A stretch of 12,763 nucleotides of DNA, taken from Pseudomonadota bacterium. GTDB taxonomy: Bacteria > Pseudomonadota > Gammaproteobacteria > Burkholderiales > Burkholderiaceae_C. The notes below the pieces were generated by a model. That model did no database searches. It was not told where the DNA came from and worked only from the letters and a program-made list of their open reading frames with translations. The stretch is taken from the NCBI GenBank assembly GCA_023438115.1, contig JAEZEB010000025.1, forward strand, positions 1-12,763, read 5' to 3'. Position numbers and translations under genes: made by a program. Shown one piece after another: positions 1-7,030 of the stretch. Position 1 is the first letter of the stretch; the number at the start of each line of letters is the position of its first letter.

Positions 1-1029
1 TCCCAGCAGCGCGCTGCTGGTGGCTGCATCCCGCAACCGCGAAGCCGCCAGGGTGCCCGCATACAGCGCGCCGGCCTGTTGCGTCTTCGGCTGTGAAGCC
101 AGGCCCGCGGCCTGGGCCTGCGCCACCGCCGAACGCAGCGCGTCGACCGCGCCGTGGGAGATCACGCGGGCGCGCGCCGACACCATGGCGTGCTCCAGCG
201 TCGTCCGCGCCGGGCTGCGGTTGGCCAGCTGCTGGCGCGCCTGCATGTCCGCGATCCGCTCCGTGGTCATCGGGTGGGTGCGCAGGTAGGGATAGTTGCC
301 GCTGTCGTTCAACCGCGCGGCCTGGCCCAGCTTCTCGAACATGGTGACGAAGCCGTGCGGCTCGAAACCGGCGGTCTCCAGCACGCCCAGGCCGATGCGG
401 TCGGCCTCGCGCTCCATGTCGCGCGAGAAATTCAGCTGGTTCTGCGCCGCGAGCGCCTGCGAGCCGTGCATGATCGCCCCGCCCGCCTGCGGATCGGCGC
501 CAGCCGCCAGCGCGCCGAGGATCATCCCCGCGATCACCAGCGGCGTCTGCTGGTTCTGCTGCGTCACCAGCCGCGCGATGTGCCGCTGCGTCACGTGGCT
601 CAGTTCGTGGGCCAGCACCGACGCGAGCTCGTCGGCGCTGGTGGTCACGCTCACCAGGCCCAGGTGCAGGCCCAGCCAGCCGCCGGGCAGCGCGAACGCG
701 TTGATGCTGCGGTCCTTGCCCAGGAGCACCTGCCAGGCGAAGCGTTCCTCGATCTCGCCGGCGAGGTCGCCGCGCTTGCGCGCCGCCGCCATCAGCGGCT
801 GCCAGATGCCCTGCACGTACTCGACGAGCACGGGGTCGTCGATGTAGTCCGGGTCGCGGTACAGCTCGCGCGCGATGCGCTCGCCCAGGCGCCGCTCGGC
901 CGCCGAGCTGATGTCGGAGGTCTCGCCCAGCGCGGGGAGTTGCGCACCGGCGGGCGGCGCGGCGAGCAGGGCCGCGGCGAGCAGGCCCGTGGCGAGGCGT
1001 CGGAGGCGGGACAGGGACTTCGGGGTCAA
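1..1029 (-). CDS. M48 family periplasmic zinc metalloprotease (BepA/YfgC-like), C-terminus cut by window edge
   Basis: 343 codons are visible, reading leftwards off the window, so the C-terminus is missing. A basic start ([10 protein letters not shown]) followed by a hydrophobic Ala/Leu stretch ending P-A-G-A-Q is a typical Sec signal peptide, so the enzyme should act in the periplasm. The zinc site is intact: HELSH at residues 141-145 and the third ligand Glu208 in E-A-D-R-I-G. The family motif H-P-M-T-T-E-R-I follows. Spacing matches E. coli BepA, which helps assemble or degrade outer-membrane proteins such as LptD; most relatives carry C-terminal TPR repeats, expected beyond the edge. The start chosen is TTG at 1029, which overlaps the TGA of the upstream pilin accessory gene (TTGA) and gives a complete signal peptide; no strong Shine-Dalgarno is seen, so translational coupling is likely. 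The family call is secure; the exact substrate is not. Confidence 0.9.
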   Translation of the reverse strand, partial: MTPKSLSRLRRLATGLLAAALLAAPPAGAQLPALGETSDISSAAERRLGERIARELYRDPDYIDDPVLVEYVQGIWQPLMAAARKRGDLAGEIEERFAWQVLLGKDRSINAFALPGGWLGLHLGLVSVTTSADELASVLAHELSHVTQRHIARLVTQQNQQTPLVIAGMILGALAAGADPQAGGAIMHGSQALAAQNQLNFSRDMEREADRIGLGVLETAGFEPHGFVTMFEKLGQAARLNDSGNYPYLRTHPMTTERIADMQARQQLANRSPARTTLEHAMVSARARVISHGAVDALRSAVAQAQAAGLASQPKTQQAGALYAGTLAASRLRDAATSSALLG

Positions 1030-1823
1030 AACGAATCCAGCGGGACGAAGCCGATCACCTTGGCGGTGGACGCATCGAGGAGAACCGTCCAGGCCTCGGC
1101 GTTGCGCCCTACCAACGGCAAGTATGCCGCACGGTCTTCAGGGGCGCCGCTTTCGTGCAGCGCCGCTTCGATCTCCGCCGTACGATCCGCGAACCGCTTC
1201 TTCAGTTCCGCGACGGGGCGGGCAGCCGCCAGGATGGCGCCCTTTCCAGCCTCGTAGGACTGCCACAGATCGGGACGAGCGGAGAGTTGCACTCCCGACA
1301 GGGCCGCCATCGTCATCTCCGCCTTTTCGCGCTCGTCGCGGAAGGGCCGCAGCGACAGCAGGGTGGGCCGGGCGGGCGCGACTTCGATCCCGGCCGGCGT
1401 CTGGCCTTCGAGCTCGCGCGGGATCTCGGCCAGGTGGACCACCCGGAAGCGGTCGTACTCGAACACCATGTGCACCGGGCGCGCCTGGTAAACCGTCCAC
1501 AACCCATACGCGAGCGCCGCGAGTTGCAGCAGGACGACAATGGTCAGGTCGCGGCGCAATTCGCTGCGCGGCTTGCGCCGGTTGAAGATCGCGAAGGTGA
1601 TCAAGGGCCCGAGGACGACGTCCACCGTGACGACGAGCCGGAACAGGTCCGAACCGCCCGAGATGGAACGGTAGGGGTAGGGATACCACAGCCCGAACAC
1701 CAGCAGCGCCGCCAGCCCGGCGACAAACGCACTGAGACCCAGGTGGAGGCCAGCGGCGCGCAGACGGGAGCGCCAATCGAAGCTGGTCCTATGATCGGAC
1801 ACGGGAACGGAAGGTTGTTGCAT
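1026..1823 (-). CDS. TfpX/TfpZ family type IV pilin accessory protein
   Basis: A 265-residue inner-membrane protein with three N-terminal helices (about residues 24-46, 60-80 and 92-112) followed by a soluble, probably periplasmic, C-terminal half. Family hallmarks are F-G-L-W-Y-P-Y-P-Y after helix 1, V-D-V-V-L-G-P-L in helix 2, basic F-N-R-R-K-P after it, and [17 protein letters not shown] ending helix 3. In Pseudomonas, TfpX/TfpZ proteins sit beside particular pilin types and are needed for normal pilin surface display; here no pilin gene is in the window. The start is uncertain. ATG at 1823 shares CATG with the moaC ATG, and an in-frame GTG at 1802 would shorten the protein by seven residues. 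Neither has a clear Shine-Dalgarno. The gene runs directly into the M48 protease gene (TTGA overlap), implying one transcript. Membership is fairly sure; the role is by analogy. Confidence 0.85.
   Translation of the reverse strand: MQQPSVPVSDHRTSFDWRSRLRAAGLHLGLSAFVAGLAALLVFGLWYPYPYRSISGGSDLFRLVVTVDVVLGPLITFAIFNRRKPRSELRRDLTIVVLLQLAALAYGLWTVYQARPVHMVFEYDRFRVVHLAEIPRELEGQTPAGIEVAPARPTLLSLRPFRDEREKAEMTMAALSGVQLSARPDLWQSYEAGKGAILAAARPVAELKKRFADRTAEIEAALHESGAPEDRAAYLPLVGRNAEAWTVLLDASTAKVIGFVPLDSF
1790..1795 (+). promoter_or_regulatory. Candidate -10 element for moaC
   Basis: TATGAT (five of six matches to TATAAT) lies inside the 5' end of the oppositely oriented pilin accessory gene, about 26 bases before the moaC ATG. 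This gives a predicted transcript start near 1802 and a short leader holding the ribosome site at 1809-1814. No convincing -35 hexamer was found 16-18 bases upstream. Confidence 0.4.
1809..1814 (+). promoter_or_regulatory. Ribosome binding site of moaC
   Basis: GGAAGG with a 7-base spacer to ATG at 1822. It decides the moaC start, which also agrees with the conserved N-terminus of MoaC proteins (M-S-x-L-T-H). Confidence 0.75.
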
Positions 1824-2298
1824 GAGCGGATTGACCCATTTCGACGGACAAGGACAGGCCCACATGGTCGATGTCGCGGCCAAGGCTGCGACCCACCGGG
1901 TTGCCGTGGCATGTGGCCGGATCGAAATGCTACCGGCTACGCTCGCGCTGATCCAGAGCGGCACGGCGAAGAAGGGCGACGTCCTGGGCATCGCCCGCCT
2001 GGCGGGCATCATGGCCGCCAAGAAGACCAGCGACCTCATCCCCCTGTGCCATCCGCTGGCGCTGACGCGCGTGGCCGTGGACTTCACGCCCGAACCTGCG
2101 CGCAACGCAGTGACATGCACGGCGACCGTGGAAACCGTCGGGCCCACGGGGGTGGAGATGGAAGCCCTCACGGCCGTCAACGTCGCGCTGCTCACGATCT
2201 ACGACATGTGCAAGGCCGTGGACCGCGGCATGACGATCACCGACGTGAAGCTGATGGAGAAGCACGGGGGCAAGTCGGGGAGCTACGTGGCGGCGTAG
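1822..2298 (+). CDS. moaC: Cyclic pyranopterin monophosphate synthase MoaC (molybdenum cofactor biosynthesis)
   Basis: A full-length 158-residue cytoplasmic enzyme. MoaC converts the 3',8-cyclo-GTP product of MoaA into cyclic pyranopterin monophosphate, the first stable intermediate of molybdenum cofactor synthesis; the family works as a hexamer of dimers. The active-site residues known from E. coli are present at the same numbers: Lys51, His77 in L-C-H-P, Glu112 and Glu114 in G-V-E-M-E-A-L, Asp128 and Lys131 in Y-D-M-C-K-A. The C-terminal G-G-K-S-G is also conserved. The start is fixed by GGAAGG seven bases upstream. No other moa or mob gene is in the window, so it stands alone among cell-envelope genes and on the opposite strand from its left neighbours. 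Its stop lies only 16 bases from the stop of the convergent oligosaccharyltransferase gene. Confidence 0.98.
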   Translation: MSGLTHFDGQGQAHMVDVAAKAATHRVAVACGRIEMLPATLALIQSGTAKKGDVLGIARLAGIMAAKKTSDLIPLCHPLALTRVAVDFTPEPARNAVTCTATVETVGPTGVEMEALTAVNVALLTIYDMCKAVDRGMTITDVKLMEKHGGKSGSYVAA

Positions 2299-2314
2299 GC
2301 GCCGCGGGGGCGGG

Positions 2315-3922
2315 TCAGTCCGGCTGGCGCCATGACAGTCGCCACGCGTCGTATTCGCGGGGAAAGGCCGCGCGATAACGCGCGAGGTGCAGCACCGCCT
2401 CGTCGTCGCGTCCCAGCAGACTCGCGCTTTCGACCAGGCGCTCGATCACGCGCGGCTCCGGAGAGTAGTGCAGCAGCCGCCGCGCCGCGCTGGCCATCCA
2501 GGCGGCGTTGTGGCTGGCGGGCGTCGCGAGCGTGAGCGCGGCGAAGTCCGCCGGACCGGCAAAGAGCCAGGAGCGCTGCGCGCTCGTCAATGGGTCATCC
2601 GCCCAGGCAGCGCGGCGCTCCTGCGGTGCCAGGTAGACCTGGCTCACACGCACGTAGTCCCAGCCGGCGTACGCGAGGCCGGCCAGAAGCAGGGCTGCGA
2701 AGGCGCTGCGGCGCCGCGGCGATGTCCGCCGCGATTCCGGGGCGAGGAGCCAGCCAAGGCAGGCGCCGAAAGCCAGCTGGAACGGCCCGTACCAGAGCGG
2801 ATACTCAAGCAGCGAATGCAGCAGGATCACGGCCAGCAACGCCCACGCTAGCTGCCGCAGCGGCCGCTTCTCGCGCCAAGGGCGTTGCCGCCATGCCCAC
2901 AGCAGCGCGCCGCCGCAGGCCAGCAGTGCCACGGGCGCGCCCAGTTCCACGGCCAGCTGCAAGGGCAGGTTGTGCGCGTTGTCCAGAATCTCGCAGAAGC
3001 GCGGCCCTTCGTAGGGCGTCACGTAGTGCGCGTAATCGAGCTCACCCCAGCCCCAGCCGGCGAGCGGCTTCTGCGCGATCAGGTGCAGCACGTTGGACCA
3101 CAGCACCAGCCGGCTCGCGCAGCCGTCGACACCGCCCAGGCGCGCCCACAACGTGCGCGTGGGCGCCTGCCCGGTGAGGCTTTCCAGCAGCACGGGCAGC
3201 AAGGCCGTGCCGCCCGCATACGCCAACGTGGCCACGCCGCATAACAGCAGCCGCTCGCGCCACGGCCCGCCGCGCCAAAGCAACGCCAGCACGAGCAGCA
3301 CGCCGCCTTGCAGCATGCCGGTGCGCGACACCGACGCTGCGGCGCCCGTCGCGAGCAGGGCGACCAGCGCGATCCGCACGGCCCGCGGCGCCTGCAGGCC
3401 ACCCCACAACACCAGCGCCACGCCCATCCAGCAGAAGGTGGCGTACTGGTTCGTCTGGCGCAGGTTGCCGAAGGCAAGGCCGGGGGCAACCGGCGTGACC
3501 CACGGCTCGAACCGCGAGGCCTGCCCCGCATACTGCAGCAGGCCGATCGCGGCGGTGGCGGCGGCCGCCACCAGCAGTCCCGCCTGAAGACCGCGCGTGA
3601 TGTCGGGATCCCGGGCCGCCGTGGCGGCGATGACGATGAGGACGAGGCCACCGGCCAGCATCGCGTGCTCCGGTCGCACGGGGCCATCGGAGAGCACCGC
3701 CCAGGCCGCCAGCGCCGCGCACGCCCAGGCCAGGCCCCGCGGCACCGCAGGCGCCACGGGGCGCCATGCGGCCAATGCCCACAGCAACACGCCGCAGGCG
3801 GCGCTCACTATCCAGCGCCACGCGGGCGTGGAGGGTCCGCCGGTCCAGGGACTGAGCCAGGGGAGCATCGCCAGCGTCGCCGCCGACAGGACCCATCCCA
3901 GCGAAGCAGCGTCGCGCTGCAC
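2315..3922 (-). CDS. PglL/TfpO-type O-oligosaccharyltransferase (Wzy_C superfamily)
   Basis: A 535-residue polytopic inner-membrane protein with about a dozen hydrophobic helices. It matches the O-antigen ligase/PglL superfamily: F-G-N-L-R-Q-T-N-Q-Y at 151-160 is the typical PglL signature, S-R-T-G at 199-202 follows, the large periplasmic loop carries D-N-A-H-N-L-P (His317; the equivalent His is essential in Neisseria PglL), and H-S-L-L-E-Y-P-L-W-Y-G-P-F sits at 369-381. The last 130 residues form a soluble tail like the Wzy_C_2 region of pilin ligases. Such enzymes move a whole glycan from undecaprenyl diphosphate to Ser/Thr of periplasmic proteins, often type IV pilin. The start is GTG at 3922, 11 bases after the stop of the upstream GT4 gene, so the two are probably co-transcribed. 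Ligase versus polymerase cannot be decided by eye, but the N-Q-Y signature and nearby pilin accessory gene favour protein glycosylation. Confidence 0.87.
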   Translation of the reverse strand: MQRDAASLGWVLSAATLAMLPWLSPWTGGPSTPAWRWIVSAACGVLLWALAAWRPVAPAVPRGLAWACAALAAWAVLSDGPVRPEHAMLAGGLVLIVIAATAARDPDITRGLQAGLLVAAAATAAIGLLQYAGQASRFEPWVTPVAPGLAFGNLRQTNQYATFCWMGVALVLWGGLQAPRAVRIALVALLATGAAASVSRTGMLQGGVLLVLALLWRGGPWRERLLLCGVATLAYAGGTALLPVLLESLTGQAPTRTLWARLGGVDGCASRLVLWSNVLHLIAQKPLAGWGWGELDYAHYVTPYEGPRFCEILDNAHNLPLQLAVELGAPVALLACGGALLWAWRQRPWREKRPLRQLAWALLAVILLHSLLEYPLWYGPFQLAFGACLGWLLAPESRRTSPRRRSAFAALLLAGLAYAGWDYVRVSQVYLAPQERRAAWADDPLTSAQRSWLFAGPADFAALTLATPASHNAAWMASAARRLLHYSPEPRVIERLVESASLLGRDDEAVLHLARYRAAFPREYDAWRLSWRQPD

Positions 3923-3933
3923 GCTCGCGCCGA

Positions 3934-5112
3934 TCAGAAGTCCTGCACGCCCGGCACGCCGGCCAATGCGTCGACGGTCCGCGGATCGCGCCGCCAGGCG
4001 TCATACGCCTGCGCCATGCAGTCGGCGAACTCGCGCGCGAAGCGTTGCTCGCCGAAGCTTTCCGCCCAAGCGCGGCAATCGTGCGGGTCGATCACGGCCG
4101 CATCAAAGGCCTCGACGGCGGCCCGCAGGCTGGTGGGCGTCTGTTCGTCGAACAGCAGGCCGGTCGGCCGCGTGTGGGTGCGCAGGTCGCGCACCGTCTC
4201 GGCCGAGCCGCCGATGCCGTAGGCGATGACGGGCGTGCCGCAGGCCTGCGCCTCCAACGGTGAAATGCCAAAGTCCTCGTGCGCCGCGAACAGGAAGGCG
4301 CGCGCGCCCTCCACCTGCCGCTGCACCTCCTCGTGCGGCTGGAAGCCGAGCAGCGTCACATTGGGCGGGCACATCGCCCGCAGGCGCTCCGCTTCGGGCC
4401 CGTGGCCGATCACCACCAGCTTGCGCTGCGGCATGTCGCGGAAGGCCTGCAGCAGCAGGTCGATGCGCTTGTAGGAGACCAGCCGCGACACCGTCACGTA
4501 GTAGTCGCCCTTCCGGCCCTCGAAGACGAAGCGGTCCGTAGCCACCGGCGGATAGAGCACGCGCGCGGGCCGCCGGTAGGCGCGCCAGATGCGGCGCTGC
4601 ACGTGGCGCGAATTGGCAATGAACAGGTCCACGTTGTGCGCGGTCTGGCGGTCCCACTGGCGCAGGCGGTGGAACAGGTAACGCGCGAGCAGGCTCTTGG
4701 CGCCGCGGGCGAGCCCGTAATCCTCGAGGTAATGATGGTGCAGGTCCCAGGCGTAGCGCATGGGCGAATGCACGTAGCTCACGTGCAGCTGTTCGGCCGT
4801 GGTGAGGACGCCCTTGGCGAAGGCGTGGGAGCTCGAAACGATGACCTGCGCGTCGCGCAGGTCGTGCGTCTCCACGGCCAACGGCGTGAGCGGCAGGTAG
4901 TTCCAGAACCGGCCGGACGCAAAGGGGGCCTTCTGCAGGAAGGTGGTTCGGATGGGAACGCCGCCGAAGCGGCGGCGATCGCTGTCCTTTAGGAAGTCGA
5001 CAGTGGCGAAGAGTCCGGCCGCCGGTACCGCCTCCATCATCGCGCGCGTGACGTCCTCGGAGCCGCCCCATTCGGTGAGCCACTCGTGGACATAGGCCAC
5101 CCTCGCATCCAT
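3934..5112 (-). CDS. Family 4 glycosyltransferase (GT-B fold, WbaZ-like)
   Basis: A 392-residue cytoplasmic or membrane-associated GT-B enzyme. The N-terminal acceptor domain starts A-Y-V-H-E-W-L with the glycine loop G-G-S-E-D at 16-20; S-Y-V-H-S-P-M-R-Y near 112-120 is common in WbaZ/RfbU-like sugar transferases. The donor domain has V-S-R-L-V-S-Y-K-R at 208-216 (phosphate-binding Arg210 and Lys215) and the retaining-GT4 E-x7-E pair Glu279/Glu287 in H-E-D-F-G-I-S-P-L-E. It should add a sugar from a nucleotide donor to a lipid-linked glycan; the sugar, possibly mannose, cannot be read from sequence. ATG at 5112 was chosen over an in-frame ATG at 5139 because AAAGGA lies six bases upstream and the family start follows at once. 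It heads a two-gene minus-strand unit with the PglL-type ligase and is transcribed divergently from the other GT4 gene. Confidence 0.93.
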   Translation of the reverse strand: MDARVAYVHEWLTEWGGSEDVTRAMMEAVPAAGLFATVDFLKDSDRRRFGGVPIRTTFLQKAPFASGRFWNYLPLTPLAVETHDLRDAQVIVSSSHAFAKGVLTTAEQLHVSYVHSPMRYAWDLHHHYLEDYGLARGAKSLLARYLFHRLRQWDRQTAHNVDLFIANSRHVQRRIWRAYRRPARVLYPPVATDRFVFEGRKGDYYVTVSRLVSYKRIDLLLQAFRDMPQRKLVVIGHGPEAERLRAMCPPNVTLLGFQPHEEVQRQVEGARAFLFAAHEDFGISPLEAQACGTPVIAYGIGGSAETVRDLRTHTRPTGLLFDEQTPTSLRAAVEAFDAAVIDPHDCRAWAESFGEQRFAREFADCMAQAYDAWRRDPRTVDALAGVPGVQDF

Positions 5113-5118
5113 CGGTCG

Positions 5119-5124
5119 TCCTTT
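5119..5124 (-). promoter_or_regulatory. Ribosome binding site of the minus-strand GT4 gene
   Basis: AAAGGA on the minus strand with a 6-base spacer to ATG at 5112. It supports this start rather than the in-frame ATG at 5139. Confidence 0.7.
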
Positions 5125-5153
5125 GTCGTTCAGGGGCATCCTGCGCGGAGCGC

Positions 5154-5159
5154 TACACT
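5154..5159 (+). promoter_or_regulatory. Candidate -10 element for the plus-strand GT4-methyltransferase pair
   Basis: TACACT in the context GCGCTACACTC lies 24 bases before the ATG at 5184, in the 71-base divergent gap between the two GT4 genes. The -35 side is weak (TTCAGG with a 19-base spacer). The same gap must hold the promoter for the opposite GT4-ligase pair, for which no good hexamers were seen. Confidence 0.35.
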
Positions 5160-5183
5160 CCCTCCGCCAGCCACTCCCCCCCG

Positions 5184-6188
5184 ATGCAAGCGCCGATCTA
5201 TTTCGACACCCGCTGGAATGGCAACCACGGCATCGGCCGGTTCTCGACGGAGCTGCAGAATCGCCTGCCGGGAATCGTGCCGCTGCGCATTATCGGGCCA
5301 AAGCTTTCGCCATTCGATCCGCTCGCGTCGACGCTGGCGCTCGCGGGGCAGCGCAGCGGTTGCTTCCTGTCGCCGGGGTTCAACCCGCCGCTGGCCAGCC
5401 CGATTCCCTTCGCCTTCACGATCCACGATCTCGTGCACCTGCGGGTGCCCGAGGAGTCGTCCGCACTGCGCCGGTTTTACTACCGCGCCGTCGTGCGGCC
5501 GGCCACGCGGAAGGCATGGCGGATCCTGACCGTCTCGGAATACTCCCGCGCGGACATCCTCGCCTGGAGCGGCCTACCCCCCGACAAGGTGCAGGTGGTG
5601 GGCAACGGCGTGTCCCCGGTGTTCGTGCCCGCCACGGGGGGGCGCCCGCAGCGGCAGCCCTACCTGCTGCACGTGGGACGACGCGCTGGTCACAAGAACA
5701 TCGCCAACCTGCTGCGCGCGTTCGCCGCCAGCCGCAGCGCCTCGCAACTACGCCTGGTCTTCACCGGCGCGCCCGACGCTGTGACGCTGGCGGCCGCGGC
5801 CCGCGCCGGCGTGGCGCCGGACAGAATCAGCTTCGCCGGGCCGGTTTCGGACGACAGCCTGCTGCGCTTGTACCAGCACAGCATCGCCCTGGTGTTTCCT
5901 TCCCTGCACGAGGGCTTCGGCCTGCCTATCGTCGAGGCCATGGCTACGGGCACGCCGGTGATCACGTCCGACACCAGTTCGATGCCGGAGGTCGCGGGTG
6001 AAGGCAACGCGCTGCTGGCGGATCCGCGCGACCCCCATGCGCTCGCCGCGGCGATGGACCGGGTGGTCGAGGACGAATCGCTGTGGCAAACGCTGTCGGC
6101 GCGCGGCCTCGCGCGCGCGCGCGACTTCGACTGGGACACCGTCTCACGCCGCGTGGCCGAGGCACTGCAATGGGCGGCACGGGCCTGA
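5184..6188 (+). CDS. Family 4 glycosyltransferase (GT-B fold)
   Basis: A 334-residue GT-B glycosyltransferase, somewhat shorter than the 370-400 typical of GT4. The N-terminus I-Y-F-D-T-R-W with G-I-G-R at 16-19 and the pair T-I-H-D-L at 79-83 match the acceptor domain. The donor domain shows L-L-H-V-G-R-R-A-G-H-K-N at 161-172, and the E-x7-E pair Glu243/Glu251 sits in H-E-G-F-G-L-P-I-V-E, followed by A-T-G-T-P-V-I. It should transfer a sugar with retention of configuration onto a growing lipid-linked glycan at the cytoplasmic face; donor and acceptor are unknown. The ATG follows a run of seven C's and lacks a Shine-Dalgarno, so initiation may be weak. The stop overlaps the methyltransferase ATG by one base (TGATG), so the two are translated as a pair. 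Confidence 0.92.
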   Translation: MQAPIYFDTRWNGNHGIGRFSTELQNRLPGIVPLRIIGPKLSPFDPLASTLALAGQRSGCFLSPGFNPPLASPIPFAFTIHDLVHLRVPEESSALRRFYYRAVVRPATRKAWRILTVSEYSRADILAWSGLPPDKVQVVGNGVSPVFVPATGGRPQRQPYLLHVGRRAGHKNIANLLRAFAASRSASQLRLVFTGAPDAVTLAAAARAGVAPDRISFAGPVSDDSLLRLYQHSIALVFPSLHEGFGLPIVEAMATGTPVITSDTSSMPEVAGEGNALLADPRDPHALAAAMDRVVEDESLWQTLSARGLARARDFDWDTVSRRVAEALQWAARA

Positions 6189-7012
6189 TGGAGCGCGCGG
6201 ACGACGTTGCGCCGACTGATGCCGCTCGGCATCTGCGGGCCCGCTTCGCCCGGCTGGACGCCGCGGTGCGGGAAGACGCATATCTGGTCGACGTCGGCCA
6301 CCGGTTTGCTTCGCATGCCTTCCTGCGGCGCGGGACGCTGGCCGTCTACCTGCGGCAGGTGGACTTCCTGGCCGACGCGCTGCCGCCCTACCTCGGCCGG
6401 CCAGCTTCCGCCATCGATGTTCTCGACTGGGGCTGCGGCAAGGGGCATATCTCCTACCTGCTACGCAAGGCCGGATTCCGGGTGACCTCGGCGGATGTCG
6501 CCGACGGCGGCGACGACTCCGCCTTCCAACAGGCGGCGCCCATCCTGCGCGAGCAGGGCATCGAGCCCGTCGCGCTGCGGCATCCGGTCGAACTGCCGTT
6601 CGGCCAGGGCAGCTTCGATTGCGTGACCAGCTTCGGCGTGCTGGAGCACGTGCCGCAGGACCTGGCGTCCTTGCGGGAGATCCGGCGCGTCCTGCGGCCG
6701 CAGGGGCTCCTGTACGTCAGCTTCCTTCCGTACCACACCTCGTGGACACAGGCGCTTGCCCGGCTGCGTGGCGACGATTACCACGACCGGCTGTACAGCT
6801 TCGGTGGCGTGCGCCGGCTGGCCCACGCGGCCGGTTTCGAGGTTCTCGGCATACACCTGGGCCAGCTTCTGCCCAAGAATCCAACGCCTCGGCATTTGTC
6901 CCCGGTGCTCGAGCCCATCGACCAGTTCCTGTGCCGCTTCACGCCACTGGCGTTCCTGGCGACCAACTTGGAAGTCCTCCTGCGACCGCTGGCGAAGCCG
7001 GCCACGCCCTGA
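6188..7012 (+). CDS. Class I SAM-dependent methyltransferase
   Basis: A 274-residue Rossmann-fold methyltransferase. Motif I is V-L-D-W-G-C-G-K-G at 78-86 (SAM binding), the acidic end of strand 2 is near S-A-D-V at 101-104, and the Methyltransf_11 signature F-D-C-V-T-S-F-G-V-L-E-H-V lies at 143-155, followed by L-R-E-I-R-R-V-L-R-P-Q-G. A late Y-S-F-G-G-V-R-R-L-A-H-A-A-G-F matches the substrate-side helix seen in sugar and lipid methyltransferases. The start ATG at 6188 is coupled to the GT4 stop (TGATG); an in-frame ATG at 6170 would add six residues. Because of this coupling and the setting, O-methylation of a sugar in the same glycan, perhaps as a cap, is the best guess. A quinone- or lipid-type substrate cannot be excluded. 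Its stop is 18 bases from the stop of the convergent GT2 gene. Confidence 0.9.
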   Translation: MERADDVAPTDAARHLRARFARLDAAVREDAYLVDVGHRFASHAFLRRGTLAVYLRQVDFLADALPPYLGRPASAIDVLDWGCGKGHISYLLRKAGFRVTSADVADGGDDSAFQQAAPILREQGIEPVALRHPVELPFGQGSFDCVTSFGVLEHVPQDLASLREIRRVLRPQGLLYVSFLPYHTSWTQALARLRGDDYHDRLYSFGGVRRLAHAAGFEVLGIHLGQLLPKNPTPRHLSPVLEPIDQFLCRFTPLAFLATNLEVLLRPLAKPATP

Positions 7013-7030
7013 CGCCGCGTGGCGGTCGAA

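Noticed and set aside
154..1257. Long plus-strand open frame opposite the M48 protease gene
   Set aside because: It is antisense to a clear HELSH metalloprotease and rich in Arg/Ala/Pro/His as expected from a high-G+C shadow frame; no domain is recognisable.
2298..2331. Two GGCGCC copies around the moaC/ligase convergence as a possible terminator stem
   Set aside because: Six-base self-palindromes about 22 bases apart are common in this base composition, and no T run follows.
1155..2378. 407-codon plus-strand open frame through the pilin accessory gene and moaC
   Set aside because: It is out of frame with moaC and antisense to the accessory gene, both well supported by family motifs.
7011..7027. 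Small hairpin (GACGCC / GGC-GTC with one bulge) between the convergent methyltransferase and GT2 stops
   Set aside because: Its position suits a shared terminator, but the stem is only six pairs with a bulge and there is no T run on either side.
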